NCBI GenBank assembly: GCA_020736575.1
Contig: JAGPYM010000043.1
Coordinates: 136,501 to 200,500, forward strand
Reading direction: 5' to 3'
From: Thelonectria olida
Lineage: Eukaryota > Ascomycota > Sordariomycetes > Hypocreales > Nectriaceae
Length of the DNA: 64,000 nt
Made by a program: the position numbers and the translations under genes. The first letter of the stretch is position 1; each line of letters begins with the position of its first letter. The notes beneath the pieces are model-generated. The model ran no database searches. It worked only from the letters and a program-made list of their open reading frames with translations, and was not told the DNA's origin. Positions 47,771 through 58,430 of the stretch are shown piece by piece.

Positions 47771-49401
47771 ATGGGATCTATCGACCGTTCTTCAGGTTGG
47801 CGCCAACTCAGGGTCGGTGTTATTGGCGGCGGCATTGGAGGCATGTCAGTGGCAATCGCTCTTCGCCGTGCCGGCCACATTGTCACCATCTACGAAAAGC
47901 ACGACTTTGCTGGTGAAGTCGGCGCCTCTGTGTCATGCGCTGCCAACGGCACTCGCTGGCTGCACGAGTGGAAGGTCGACGTCGCAAAGGGCGACCCCGT
48001 GGTCCTGAAGAAGCTCATCAACCGCGACTGGAAGACTGGCGAGCCTGTGAGTGTGTACGATCTGGACGACTATGAGGAGCGATGGGGGTATGTGTACAAC
48101 ATGTTCCATCGCCAGTACATGCATTCCATGCTCAAGGATACTGCCATGGGAGAGGGAGAGGGCACTCCGGCGAAGCTCGAGGTCAACTTCAAGGTGAGAG
48201 CGTTTTCCCCGTCTTGATTCGAATACACTCAACTAACCCCGCGCCAGTGCAAAGACATCGACCTGGAAAGCGGACTCATCACCTTTGCCAACGGAGCGAC
48301 AGCCCAGCACGACCTCATCATCGGCGCCGACGGCATCGGGTCGGTGGTCCGCGGCATCCTGGGAATCCACCCGGCCAAGAAGCCGTCCGACTCGAGCTGC
48401 CTGCACGCCAACGTGCTGACCGAGGACGCGGTGCGGCTGGGCCTGGTCGACTACTCGCAGGACAGCGCGCTCGAGTACTGGGGCGGCCAGGAGGGCAAGT
48501 GGGACAAGATCGTGCTGTCGCCCTGCAACGGCGGCAAGCTGCTGTCGTACTACTGCTTCTTCCCGCGCGCCGTGGGCGACTACACGAGCCAGAGCTGGGG
48601 TTCCGAGGATCGACCCGTCGAGGAGCTGCTGGCGCCGTACCCTGGGCTTGATGAGCAGGTTCGCAAGCACCTTGCCATTGGACATGAGATTCAGCCTTGG
48701 CGGTTGTGGGTGCAGTAAGTTTTCCCTGGGTTCCTCCCGCTCGAGCTCGTTGCTAATATGGATGGCGCAGTGAGCCTTATCCCTATGTTTCCAAGTCCAT
48801 GGTTTGTCTGTTGGGAGACGCTGGCCACCCTGTGAGTTCAGACGTGTGACGGGATGAGAGTTGCCGAACTAATAGTGAACTAGATGATGCCTCATCAGAG
48901 CCAAGGCGCCTGCATGGCAATCGAGGACGCGGCTGCTCTGGGCATTCTGTTTAACAAGGACCACTTCAACGGAGACATCTCCGAATCACTAGGAGCGTAC
49001 AACGACGTCCGACTCCCGCGGGCTACGCGAGTGCAGTCTGCTGCGGCCAAGGCTGCCTACAACATTAACGAGAGAATTGGTGAGCAGGCCTTCTAGGACC
49101 AGGAAGAGACGGAATGATGTGCTAATCTTGGCTAGGCTTCTCGACGAACAAGAACATGGCGACGTATCAGGTGGAGGATGAGAAGAACAAGTTGACGATT
49201 GAGGAGATGAATGCGTAAGTTTTTGGACAAAAGCGAACCAACGATGATGTAGCATGTGCTGACCCGAGTGATAGATATGACATGTATCAGGATGTCAGGG
49301 AGAAGTTGGCTGCGCGACGGGGAACTCGATATTCGGAAAAGTTCTTCAAGGGACTGCCCTTTGGACTGGAGTTGCCAAGCGGAGTTGTTGGACAAGTTTA
49401 G
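47771..49401 (+). CDS. FAD-dependent monooxygenase, salicylate-hydroxylase-like
   Basis: Six exons (47771-48193, 48248-48714, 48771-48831, 48884-49079, 49136-49214, 49275-49401) encode 450 residues. The FAD/NAD(P)H-binding motifs are complete: G-x-G-x-x-G in GVIGGGIGGMSVAIAL (about residue 19), the DG motif in IIGADGIGSVVRG, and the GD motif [22 protein letters not shown] (about 312-333). This is group A aromatic hydroxylase architecture, closest in my judgement to salicylate hydroxylase/6-hydroxynicotinate monooxygenase. These enzymes use NAD(P)H and oxygen to hydroxylate (and for salicylate decarboxylate) an aromatic ring to catechol. There is no transmembrane tail. The substrate is inferred only. 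It is likely controlled by the upstream Zn2Cys6 factor. Confidence 0.92.
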
Positions 49402-49631
49402 ACTGTTTGAGTACGAATATTGGCGGCTTGTTTGTTAATTAAAATGGCAATTTATTTATTTCTCTTCAATTGCGTTGATGTTGGTCTTTAGACATAGCTA
49501 CCATGCCAGTGCCAGTATTATACATATGTCTTTGCTTGCAGTGGTGGGGGCATCATTTTTCACTTTTGCATCATCACCACCTCATCAAGACAATGACAAA
49601 GACAGACACGTAATCACTCCTCCCAAGCCTC

Positions 49632-50003
49632 ATGATCCGTCTACCGCCTTTGTTCAACTGCCTCATCCGCACCCACCACATTACGTCGCGCAAGAAAGTC
49701 CAGCGCGTGCGCCGCGCGGCCAGCCAGCTCAACGTCGACTGGGTGCTCATCCGCTACGGCGGGTCGCCGGGCATCATGTTTGGCGAGAGCCGCGACGAGG
49801 CGGCGCTGGTGGAATGGGTCGCCGCAGTGCAGGCTCTGCGGTACAAGGACTTTCGATGCGTCGTCCGCCCGGGACCGGCGCCACAGGGGAGTGGGTTGAA
49901 GGCGACGGGGTTTGACGAGACCGAGTCGGTGTCCGAGTTTGCGAAGGAGATGGAAGTGCGAGGGCTGGGCGAGTGGTGGAAACGCGGGATGGGATATGTA
50001 TGA
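49632..50003 (+). CDS. Small conserved-looking hypothetical protein
   Basis: A single frame of 123 residues. It has a basic N-terminus (MIRLPPLFNCLIRTHHITSRKKVQRVRRAA), then an alpha/beta-like core (VDWVLIRYGGSPGIMFGESRDEAALVEWVAAVQALRYKDFRCVVRPGP) and a charged helix. The basic, Arg-rich N-terminus could be a mitochondrial presequence. The composition is that of a real folded protein, but I do not recognise the family. It ends 90 bp from the convergent agmatine-deiminase-family gene. Confidence 0.6.
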   Translation: MIRLPPLFNCLIRTHHITSRKKVQRVRRAASQLNVDWVLIRYGGSPGIMFGESRDEAALVEWVAAVQALRYKDFRCVVRPGPAPQGSGLKATGFDETESVSEFAKEMEVRGLGEWWKRGMGYV

Positions 50004-50092
50004 TATGCATAGGCCGTGTACAATGAGAGGAGATTTGCATTTCACATATATGATACAACTGGTAAATACAACAGACGCCGGGTCTACGACTC

Positions 50093-51232
50093 TCAAGCCG
50101 GGACTTGTTGAGTTGCGCAATGAATCCCGCCGCCCATATTTGGAAGCGCATTGAGATGGACCTGGACAATTTCTCGACCGGGGAAGCATTTTCGAAATGT
50201 CGCGAGGGCATCTTCGTCGGTGCTTGCGACTCCAAAGCGAGGAATGATGAGTCCGCCGTTGACGACGAGGTAGTTGACGTACGAGGCCACCGTCTCTCCA
50301 AATTCTGATCCCGGAATGTCACCCAAGTCAGGCTCATTTACTTCAAAGACTTGTAGTTGACGTCCCACAGCATCCGACTCTCGATCGAGCATGTATTTGG
50401 CCTCTTCATAGGCGTCCTGAGTGACCTGTTCAGCACTGCCAGGGGGCTTGCTGAGTATTACTGCTCCAGGTTTGATGAAGCGCACAAATGCATCGATGTG
50501 ATAGTCTGTCATGTCGTAGCCTTTGACGCCCGGTAGCCAGATGGTCTTTCTGACACCAAAGGCATTATGGAAATGTCGCTCCATTTGTTGCTTGTTCACA
50601 TCAGGGTTTCGATTCGTGTTCAAGATTGAGCTTTCCGTGGCGAGAAGGGTGCCCTCGCCGTCAACTTCAATCGCACCGCCTTCAGCCTGAAACGGGCACG
50701 AATGAAGCGACAGGTCCATTCCCGACAAGATTCTTTCCGCAACAAACTCGTCGCCCTCTCGCGGCAGCTTTGCGCCCCAGTAGTTGAAGTTCAGACCGAG
50801 GCCAGCTGAACGACTCGTCGACACATCCTTGACCACGATCGGGCCAGTGTCGCGTACCCAGAGCTGCCTTGCCTCCTCGAGACCGACGACAGACACATTG
50901 CGCGAGACGGTAGCCTGGGCGGCTTCCACGTTCTCTGGCCTCGTGTACATGGTCACCGGCTCGAAGCGTGCTATTGCGGTTGCGATGGCCGAAACCTCCT
51001 GTCGCGCTGCATTTAAGAAGGCGTGGTCAGGGATCGAGCTAAAGTCTGGCCACACAGTCATGGTCCGCGAATGGGGTGCCCATTCCGGCGGCATGACGTA
51101 TCGTGCGTTGGGATACGTTTTCTGTGACGCATGGCTTGATGAACTGTACGATTGACTGGGTTTGGCTGGCTGAAAGGAGAGTCTGGTCTCGAAGGGCCGA
51201 AGGCTGGCGACTCGTATGCGGATGGTTGCCAT
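50093..51232 (-). CDS. Agmatine deiminase / peptidyl-arginine deiminase family protein
   Basis: An intronless frame of 379 residues. The core has the pentein-fold landmarks: PPEWAPHSRTMTVWPD at the N-terminus of the domain, LWVRDTGPIVVKD, the E-G-G-A-I-E turn in FQAEGGAIEVDGEGTLL, YDMTDYHIDAFVRFI with the catalytic His/Asp region, and the nucleophile Cys372 in MGGGIHCATQQVPA. The family hydrolyses guanidino groups; agmatine to N-carbamoylputrescine plus ammonia is the best-known reaction and feeds polyamine synthesis. The first 40 residues are Arg/Ser-rich (MATIRIRVASLRPFETRLS), consistent with a mitochondrial targeting peptide. Fungi usually make polyamines through ornithine, so the substrate is open. 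Confidence 0.9.
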   Translation of the reverse strand: MATIRIRVASLRPFETRLSFQPAKPSQSYSSSSHASQKTYPNARYVMPPEWAPHSRTMTVWPDFSSIPDHAFLNAARQEVSAIATAIARFEPVTMYTRPENVEAAQATVSRNVSVVGLEEARQLWVRDTGPIVVKDVSTSRSAGLGLNFNYWGAKLPREGDEFVAERILSGMDLSLHSCPFQAEGGAIEVDGEGTLLATESSILNTNRNPDVNKQQMERHFHNAFGVRKTIWLPGVKGYDMTDYHIDAFVRFIKPGAVILSKPPGSAEQVTQDAYEEAKYMLDRESDAVGRQLQVFEVNEPDLGDIPGSEFGETVASYVNYLVVNGGLIIPRFGVASTDEDALATFRKCFPGREIVQVHLNALPNMGGGIHCATQQVPA

Positions 51233-51890
51233 TGCGATGCAGAACCAGATGAGAGAAGCTTACAAGAAAACTCCAAACATGATGCGTTGATGAAATGATG
51301 ATGCAAGAAACGAGCCAAAGCGGTCAATTAAGGCAGAATGCCATCGAGAGGAAGCAAGGGATACGCGTATCAAGTGGCATGACTCCTGTCTTTCTACTTA
51401 GTTAAACTACCACTGCCATGCGAGTTTCTCACGAGATATCCTCAAGGGTTGAGGGCGGCTCTATCCTTCACCAGACAGGATGAATATATGGATATCGGCC
51501 CAAATAGAGGTTACTGGCCAGGTATTTGATCGGGATGCTCCCCATCGGCTACTTCGTATTACGTTACATGTCAATTCAAGTAGTTATTCTTCAACAGTCT
51601 GTCATGGAAATGGAAGGTGCCATGGCACTGGCAAGGAAGGGAGAGGCTCACAATGATATGAAGCATCAACAAGGGCCTCTTTCCTGAGACTCCCATGTGA
51701 GCCTTCCCATCTACAGATCTGCGCGAGTATGCCTTGGACGTGCCTTCTTACTTCAAGTGTCATTTATCCTGAAATACTCCCCAAGAAGCATCATCCTCCT
51801 TCATTGTACGGACATAGCATCATCAACACGGTCAACTGAACATTCCCCTTACCCCAAAGAGGTCTTCAACATCGCTATCATCGCACAACA
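51233..51890. other. Divergent promoter region of the deiminase and SET-domain genes
   Basis: 658 bp between head-to-head starts. No gene seen. Confidence 0.5.
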
Positions 51891-52924
51891 ATGGCGGAAA
51901 ACGAGAATGAAGCTGGCCTCTCTCATCCCTTTGTCGTCAACAAAGTCCCAGGCAAAGGCCTTGGCCTCGTCGTAACGAAACCGATCCCAAAGGGCACGCA
52001 AATCATGGTCGAGGCTCCATTCCTATGGTTACCCCACAGAGCAGACACCTCCTACTTAAAAGTCCTTTACGAGTCGCTATATGCTCTAAGTGAGGCGGAC
52101 AGAGCCCAGTTCTACTCATTCCAAAACGTTTACGGCGACCGAGACGAGAGCAATTCAGTTGGCATTGCAAAGACCAACGTCCTTTACGAAGACTACTGGA
52201 ATAAACCGACCGATGGCGGTGGCATGTACCTTTACATATCTCGAATCAACCATTCCTGTCGCGAAAACACGCAGTTGTCCTTTAAGAAGGATGGCAAAAG
52301 CCTGGCGGCAAGGGCCAATCGCGACATCAAAGAGGGCGAAGAAATCACCATCGCTTACCTGCCAGTCCAGGAATCCCGCCAAAAGCGCCGAGAAATGATG
52401 CTCGCACGCTTGAGGTTTTGGTGCTGCTGCGACTACTGCAATCTCCCAGAGGAGGAGCAACGCAGGAGCAATCAAGTGCTATGGCGGGTGTCAAAGTCGT
52501 TGCTTGCTGCTCGCTGTATGGCCGATGACAGGCCGCTCGAGGCGCTTCATGCCCTGCAACAGGCTGAAAACGGGCTCATCAGTGAAAAGCACGAAACTAT
52601 GGCTCTCTTGCTCGTCTATTTATCTATCTTTAAGCTTCTTGCATGCCATGGAGATGAAGTGAGAGCAGGTATCTTTGCGCTTCGAGCACTCGACCTCGCC
52701 AAAACCTTGTACGGTCCGGGGGGGCTGAAGCGGACCTTTGGAGACAGCGCGCCCTAAATCCTTGTTCCGCCTACTTCTTTGGAAGCATTAGCCAGATGTG
52801 GGAAACAAAGATTGGCCCCAGCCGTTTATTACAAGGGCCCGGTACCCCAGAGGAGGATTTGAATTGGCTTTGGAGGATGGAACCCGAGGAGTCCGCCATT
52901 GAGTCGTCCAACACGCGGTCCTGA
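51891..52924 (+). CDS. SET-domain protein; reading frame broken at a G7 tract
   Basis: The open frame from 51891 runs 288 residues to a stop at 52755-52757. The SET domain is clear: GKGLGLVVTKPIPKG near the start, RINHSCRENTQLSF (N120-H121-S122-C123) and EGEEITIAYLP (Tyr156), then a Cys-rich post-SET stretch (FWCCCDYCNLPEEE). Stand-alone fungal SET proteins of this kind methylate lysines of histones or other proteins, but the target is unknown. Downstream of seven G's at 52718-52724, the +1-base frame continues with protein-like sequence (LWRQRALNPCSAYFFGS, EEDLNWLWRMEPEE) to a stop at 52922-52924. One missing G therefore probably truncates a protein of about 344 residues. The SET domain itself is untouched. 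Confidence 0.85.
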
Positions 52925-53104
52925 AGAGGTCGGACGGATATAGACTGCTTGTTCTTGACTGGGCTTCAGTTATATCTTTAGTCTCTTAGCAATACAACAG
53001 TCGCCAGGATACGGGTATGGCTCGGCAAGATCATGGAACTATGTGTATCGCTACTTTACTCTGTACGCTACTCTGGTGTCAGGATCATGACCCAATGCTA
53101 ATCA

Positions 53105-54460
53105 TCACGCACTTATTATTAGCCCACCCTCTAGCCCTCCTCTTCTCATAGCCAGCGAAGTTTCTGCCAACTGTGTCATGCTGTCGCTCGCTGGGTTCTC
53201 AACGGGTTGACGCCGACGAGGCGCCTTAAACACCTCCCTCTTGCAAAACGTCACCAAATCAGTGGCTTTGGCTTGACTAATGTTCCGTATATTGTCGAAA
53301 GCCATCTGACAGGCGCCCCAAGACGTAACGATGTATATCACGGCGTTCCAAAACCCCTGCAGCGGCAGCACCGCAGCGCTCATGTACTCCAAGGCGACGG
53401 AGGATTGGTTCTTGTGAACGACAGTGTAGACCCGGTTTGCGCTGGACGGTATCCAGGTGATGAACATGGCTGTAAAGAAGAGCATTGAGCATTTGGTGTA
53501 GGACCATTCGGCGCGGCTCATGGCGTGGCGGATCGGGCCTGGGGTCGGCGCTCTCTTGTTGGCGGTGATGCTCACCGAGTAGGCTATTGTTGGCGCGTGG
53601 GAGCTTCCGGAGCTGCTTGCCGATACGCGGTGTTGACGTCCTTGCGATATCGGCTTCGTGGTGTAGTTGCCTTGTGCTTTGGCGATGGACTCGGATGTGA
53701 TAATGATCTCGGTGTTTACGCTGGCGGTCGTCTCCACTTCTGTGCGACTGAATTTCCCGAGTTCCTTGTGGTTTCGGTAGATGTCGGTTCCGGTGCGAAT
53801 GTAGATGAAGAGGGTTGACAAAATGACGAGCCTAAGACAATCTGGTGAGTCCTATGCGAACAGGTTCGGCGCGACAAGAACTTACCAGATGGGACCGTAG
53901 AAGGTCAGAATTCGCCATATTTCCCACGGTTTGGATGTCCAACACCACAAGCCGGCGTCGCCGTACACCCTGTCGCCATCGCCATTCTTGACGAAGAGGT
54001 ATGTAAAGGCGGGAACGAGAGGGATGCCGTAGCAGCATGCCAAGTAGATGGCCTCGGCTCTTCTCAGGGCCGCAGCGTCATATTTGTGGTAGAACTTGAG
54101 ATAGACGTTGACCGCCATGGACAAGGTCCAAAGGGCATCTGCGGGCATCAGCCTGCAACCCGTGGTTAGCCAATTCCTCGTTCGTTTGTGCAAGAGCTGC
54201 AGGGCGACTCACCACTGGATCAAGAATCCTTGCGCCTGGCATCCTGCTGACGTGGGATCGCCGACATAAGACGTGGCCATTACCGTGGCAATGTTGACTA
54301 AGCCATTGCCGATGGATGCGTAGAAGACGAGGCGGTTGATGGGCTTATGGAATGCTTTGGACGAGCAAAACGTGGCGACAATAAAGATGCAGCCGAGGAT
54401 AGAGAAGACTGAGCCGACGCGCTCCACGATGCTGAGAGCATGGTGGTCTCTGGCCGTCAT
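53105..54460 (-). CDS. Seven-transmembrane GPCR, cAMP-receptor-like
   Basis: Three exons (54460-54213, 54152-53886, 53831-53105) encode 413 residues. Helices 1-2 (VGSVFSILGCIFIVATFC; LVFYASIGNGLVNIATVMA) are in exon 1. Helices 3-5 (LWTLSMAVNVYLKFYHKYDAAALRRAEAIYLACCYGIPLVPAFTYLF; WRILTFYGPIWLVILSTLFIYI) lie in exons 2 and 3. A long third cytoplasmic loop of about 100 Ser/Thr-rich residues follows, then helices 6-7 (CSMLFFTAMFITWIPSSANRVY; VLPLQGFWNAVIYIVTSW). The layout and the LPLQGFWNAVIYI motif match Dictyostelium cAMP-receptor-like GPCRs of fungi. The ligand is unknown; carbon-source and starvation sensing are known roles of relatives. The basic C-tail (FCKREVFKAPRRRQP) may contact a G protein. 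Confidence 0.9.
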
Positions 54461-57350
54461 GGGTGCGGAGGTCGCTGGGAGGAAATATGCATCTAAGAAG
54501 CTGAGAGATTGAATTCGCTGGAAAGTGGTTAATTGCCTGGAAATGCGAGCCGTAGAGTTGCGACGATGAGTTTGGTTATATGTTTAACCCTTGAGAGAAC
54601 TGTGAGAAATGAGATTGTCTCGATCGCAAAGGAGTGTAGAAATTGGATAAAAGAGCGAACAGACGTGATCGATTCGTGCGGCTGAGAGCATCTTCTCATT
54701 CTACTATATACAAAAGCTTGACAACTTTACTTCAACGCCAACGTGGTCTAGGCCTTGAGGAGAACAAAGAACATGGTCGGTGTGGGAGGTATCCATCATG
54801 TAAGCCTCCGGACTTGAAGGTGAGATCCGTGCAGACGCCCTTGGTCCCAAGAAGATGGTTGGCAGTTGTCAAAGGAGCACGGGGCAAGAAGCTAAGAGAG
54901 AGAGAGCTGAATGAGTAGGAGGCTACGATCTCTTGGCCGTGGTGATGAGATTGAGGCCTCGCCCTTCGCATACGTGGGGGCTCTGCGAATGAAGAGGAGG
55001 ATGACCTGGCGAGCTGAGATGTCTGAGACGGTGAAGCCTAGACACTATTGAATGTTACCCCCTCTGCACGCAATTGTGCATAATGATGGGATTGGGATAC
55101 GGATTGGCAAAGTTTAAAGGGAGAGGGTGGCTGGCCTCAGTTGTGTCCTCGTGTCACCAGACACATCAGCAATGAGGGCGGAGGTGGTCTGGACAAAGGC
55201 TTCGGAGCTGGCAGCAACACCCTCAACATCTATTCAAGTCCAGGAAGCTAACGGACGGCTTGGTCGGCCTCTATTTTGGCTCCCATTCGCGAGACACCAC
55301 GAGTGCCGTTGTCGAAGGGAGGGTCAATCACACCCTCTCAAACACATGCTCGGGCACCATTGGAGCATCTTTGCAGCGAGGTTGGTTACATCGAGATGCG
55401 CAATTTGGGTCAAGGCCGGTGAGAAGCGTTCCGGTGTGTGTAGCATGCGCGGAGCTAATTGGTGAGAGACGTCATCCGCTGGTCATTCGCGGCCAAGTGA
55501 GGCTATTTACCCTACAATCGGGACCGGATTGTTGAGCTGACGCCCGTTTCGCACAAGGCGGGAGAGTTTGGGGGAGCGCTTAAGAAATAAATAGAATCGG
55601 AGGTGATGATGATGAAGCGGTGAGTTTGACGTACTTGCATGTTGAAAGTGAAGGCATATTGACGGATAAGTAGAACTATAGTCTTCTTCTCAGGTCAAAG
55701 CACATCCGTCGACGTTACTCCCTCAACATTCCGCCCTATGGATAATGCCGACCAACGGAAATGGACGCTAGAATCTGCATCTCAATCCGATATGCGCTAA
55801 GATAAACGAGGATGAGCGCCGATCTCATCGTGGGTGTAAATGATAGCCTTGCTACAACAGTACGAAAGCTCGCGGCAATACGAAATCCTCAATCGTTACA
55901 TGTGCTTGTTTTCCCAATTCATTATTCCAACTTCCCACTTCCTTCATCATCTCAGTTCACTTGAGCCATTGATCTCGTCGGCTTCTGAATTTCGCATTTG
56001 CCATGTGCCAGGCACCCCCCGTATGCGCAATTATCGCTGTTCCACCCAGCCTCCTCTATTTACTAGACATCTCACGCCATCATATGTTGTTGTTGTGTTC
56101 CCTTTCCGCGGCGTATTCTCTACATACAATCCTAGTCGCTTTCCACTAATAGACAAAAACATCATCGTACACATCACGCAAGACGAAAATCGAGTGACAG
56201 CTGTAGCCGCCGCCAGTGGATCTGCCATCCAGGTCATCGCCATCGGCCGGGCGGCTCGGATTGTTGTTTTAGACCCCACTGCATCTCGAGCTGGTCGGTG
56301 GTACGTGTTGTACAGCTCAATCAGCCGCCACCCTGGGGCCTGTGAGGGTTGCAGGGATGAAGCTTGATATGAGGCATGTTGTGATTTTGCGACGCGAGAA
56401 GCGATGGAAATATTGAAGCAACAGAGGCAGCTGAGAGGCCAATTGAGAGCCCAAAGCTGGAACATCAGTCCTCGGCCGATGGAATGAGGAGATAGCCGCA
56501 TAGTGAGATTGTCTGCTCTGTTCTAGAGCCGCCAATGGCACTCAAGCTGAGACTTGACGTGATGGACTCAGGGCTGTCTTTGCAGCCCAACCCCATACTT
56601 TGAGCTGGAGGCATTGAGTGGCGTATCGAGGTCGAGTCAGGGTTCCCGGGCCGCTGCATGATCTGCATCGACGCGTGGGCTAACTCGACGAATTGATGGT
56701 GACATGGCCCCTTCATTTCGTCTTCCATGGCCAAATCTCGTCCTATGAAGCGGCTCGTGACGAACCCAAGCCCAGCTTCAAACAAGCAATTCGTCCTCGC
56801 GCCCTCGAGATTCAGCACCGAGGTTTTCCGATTCACGCATCAAGTGCCCGAGTCTTGACCACGTATCGTTGCAGTGCATTGCAACAGCGTCAACTCTTTG
56901 ACATTTTCATCTCCGAATCTTTGCTCCGTTCCCCACACGACGTTATCGTGACCCCATGTCGGCAAAAAGCAACTCTCGCACACACACCAAACGCCATCTA
57001 CAGTCGCAGCCTCACAGGACAGACAGCCCGACCAATGCTTGCCACGCCTTTCTCGCATATGCACGAGATGCTGTGTTGTCCATCGACCTTTCCCCAGCAT
57101 CCATGCAGCTGCGAATATGCCACTGCCGGGCGCTACGTACAACGAGAACTGCGGGATATGGGCCGGCGTCCACCGACCGAAGAGGCTTGAGATGAGGATG
57201 AAAATGTCTATATAAGAGAGCACATCTTCGGCCTCTGTCTCGGCTTTTCTTTCCTCATCACCAACAACCAACACCTTCAACAATCACTTCCAACCCACTC
57301 AACTCTCTCAACTTTCTTCGATCTTTTTCGATCCCCCAACAACAATCAAC
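54461..57350. other. 2.9 kb non-coding region between the GPCR and the 80-aa protein gene
   Basis: No supported gene. Frames at 55840-56367 (+) and 56840-57283 (-) show no motifs and atypical composition. The left end is the GPCR promoter, the last 170 bases the strong promoter of the gene at 57351. A long non-coding RNA cannot be excluded from sequence. Confidence 0.5.
57209..57216 (+). promoter_or_regulatory. TATA box of the 80-aa protein gene
   Basis: TATATAAG about 140 bp upstream of the ATG, followed by a C/T/A-rich leader (57230-57350) with CAACAACAATCAAC directly before the ATG. This layout is typical of highly expressed mould genes. Confidence 0.6.
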
Positions 57351-57858
57351 ATGTCTGCTCCCGTCACGTAAGACTCCCTCCCGCAACAGCTCCAACAGCG
57401 AGCTTCCCATTCCTGCCTAGCAACCAACTCCCAACCTTCTCCCAAGGCTTCGAGCTTCTCGATGAGAGTCCTCGAGTCCTCAGCCTTCCTCCCCCCTTCC
57501 AATTCTTCCATAGATGCCTTCTCGCCGGGTTTCGACTTGACCACCTCACACTAACACCTCCACAGTTCTCTTGAGGCTTTCCAGAACGAGTCTGGCAACC
57601 GCCAGTTCGTCGTCCCTCTGCCCACCTCCACTGGCCTCAGCCAGCCCGCCGGTAAGCGACCTACCTCCTCGACACCTTCCCAACCCTCCTCGACGAGGAT
57701 TCTAACAGTCCATTCTAGGCCAGCTCCTGAAGGGTGCCACCGATGAGGAGGGCCACCAGAAGTCCGCCGCTCTCCTTGTCGGTGTCAAGCTCGACCTCGA
57801 GGCCGAGGTCCACCTGACTGCCCGCGTCAAGGGTGACATCGTTGTCGGTCTTTACTAG
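57351..57858 (+). CDS. Small conserved protein (80 aa), probably highly expressed
   Basis: Three exons (57351-57367, 57566-57651, 57719-57858) encode 80 residues: MSAPVTSLEAFQNESG at the start, a middle ending in STGLSQPAGQLL, and an end LEAEVHLTARVKGDIVVGLY. The introns are long relative to the gene (198 and 67 nt) and the first coding exon is only 17 bases. Codons are strongly biased to C-ending forms (GCC, GTC, CTC, AAG), and TATA box and leader look strong, so abundant expression is likely. No domain is recognised. The even, beta-rich C-terminal half suggests a small folded domain. A short frame antisense to intron 1 is not considered real. Confidence 0.8.
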
Positions 57859-58430
57859 ATTCGCCGAGGATTTCTAGCCTAGGAATCCGGGGATGAACGA
57901 AGGGGGTTGGGACTTGGATGGTGGAGTGGTTGGTTTGGAGGTGAACTTTTAGGAACACATTCCTTGATGCTTTGAAGATGATTTGACTTCGGTCGTTTCA
58001 TCGACAAAAGAGCTTTTTAGCTCGCAATTAAAACCCTTATTTTCAATACTCGGCGCAATTTTATGCTTGTGACTGCCGCCTCTTCAATTACCGTTGAAGA
58101 AGCGAATTATTCCACTCCCAGTCGCAGTACCTGACTCTAACTGACTGATACTACTACTCTTCATCGATGGATCAATTTGTGGCATATGGCTACAATTCTC
58201 AATGATCTGAAGGAGCATCAAGACCTATCATTTGATGTCACCGTGACTCTGTTTATACTGAATACTCTCCTGAGGGATTCACAAGCTACCAACAGGTTAC
58301 TCTTCTCACGGCATAACTCAGTGGTTGCTGGGTCCAGGCTCGCAAGGAACTGTAGGTGTAGAGCTCCATGAAACTCTCTCATTGCACTCGAAACACTAAG
58401 TAATTTTGATGTATCCTATGAATGACCCAA
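57859..58430. other. Intergenic between convergent genes
   Basis: 3' flanks of the 80-aa gene and the aldo-keto reductase. Nothing else seen. Confidence 0.5.

Noticed and set aside
55840..56367. 175-codon plus-strand frame
   Set aside because: Atypical composition, no domain, and overlapped by an equally long antisense frame.
56840..57283. 147-codon minus-strand frame
   Set aside because: Antisense to the promoter of the 80-aa gene; no motifs.
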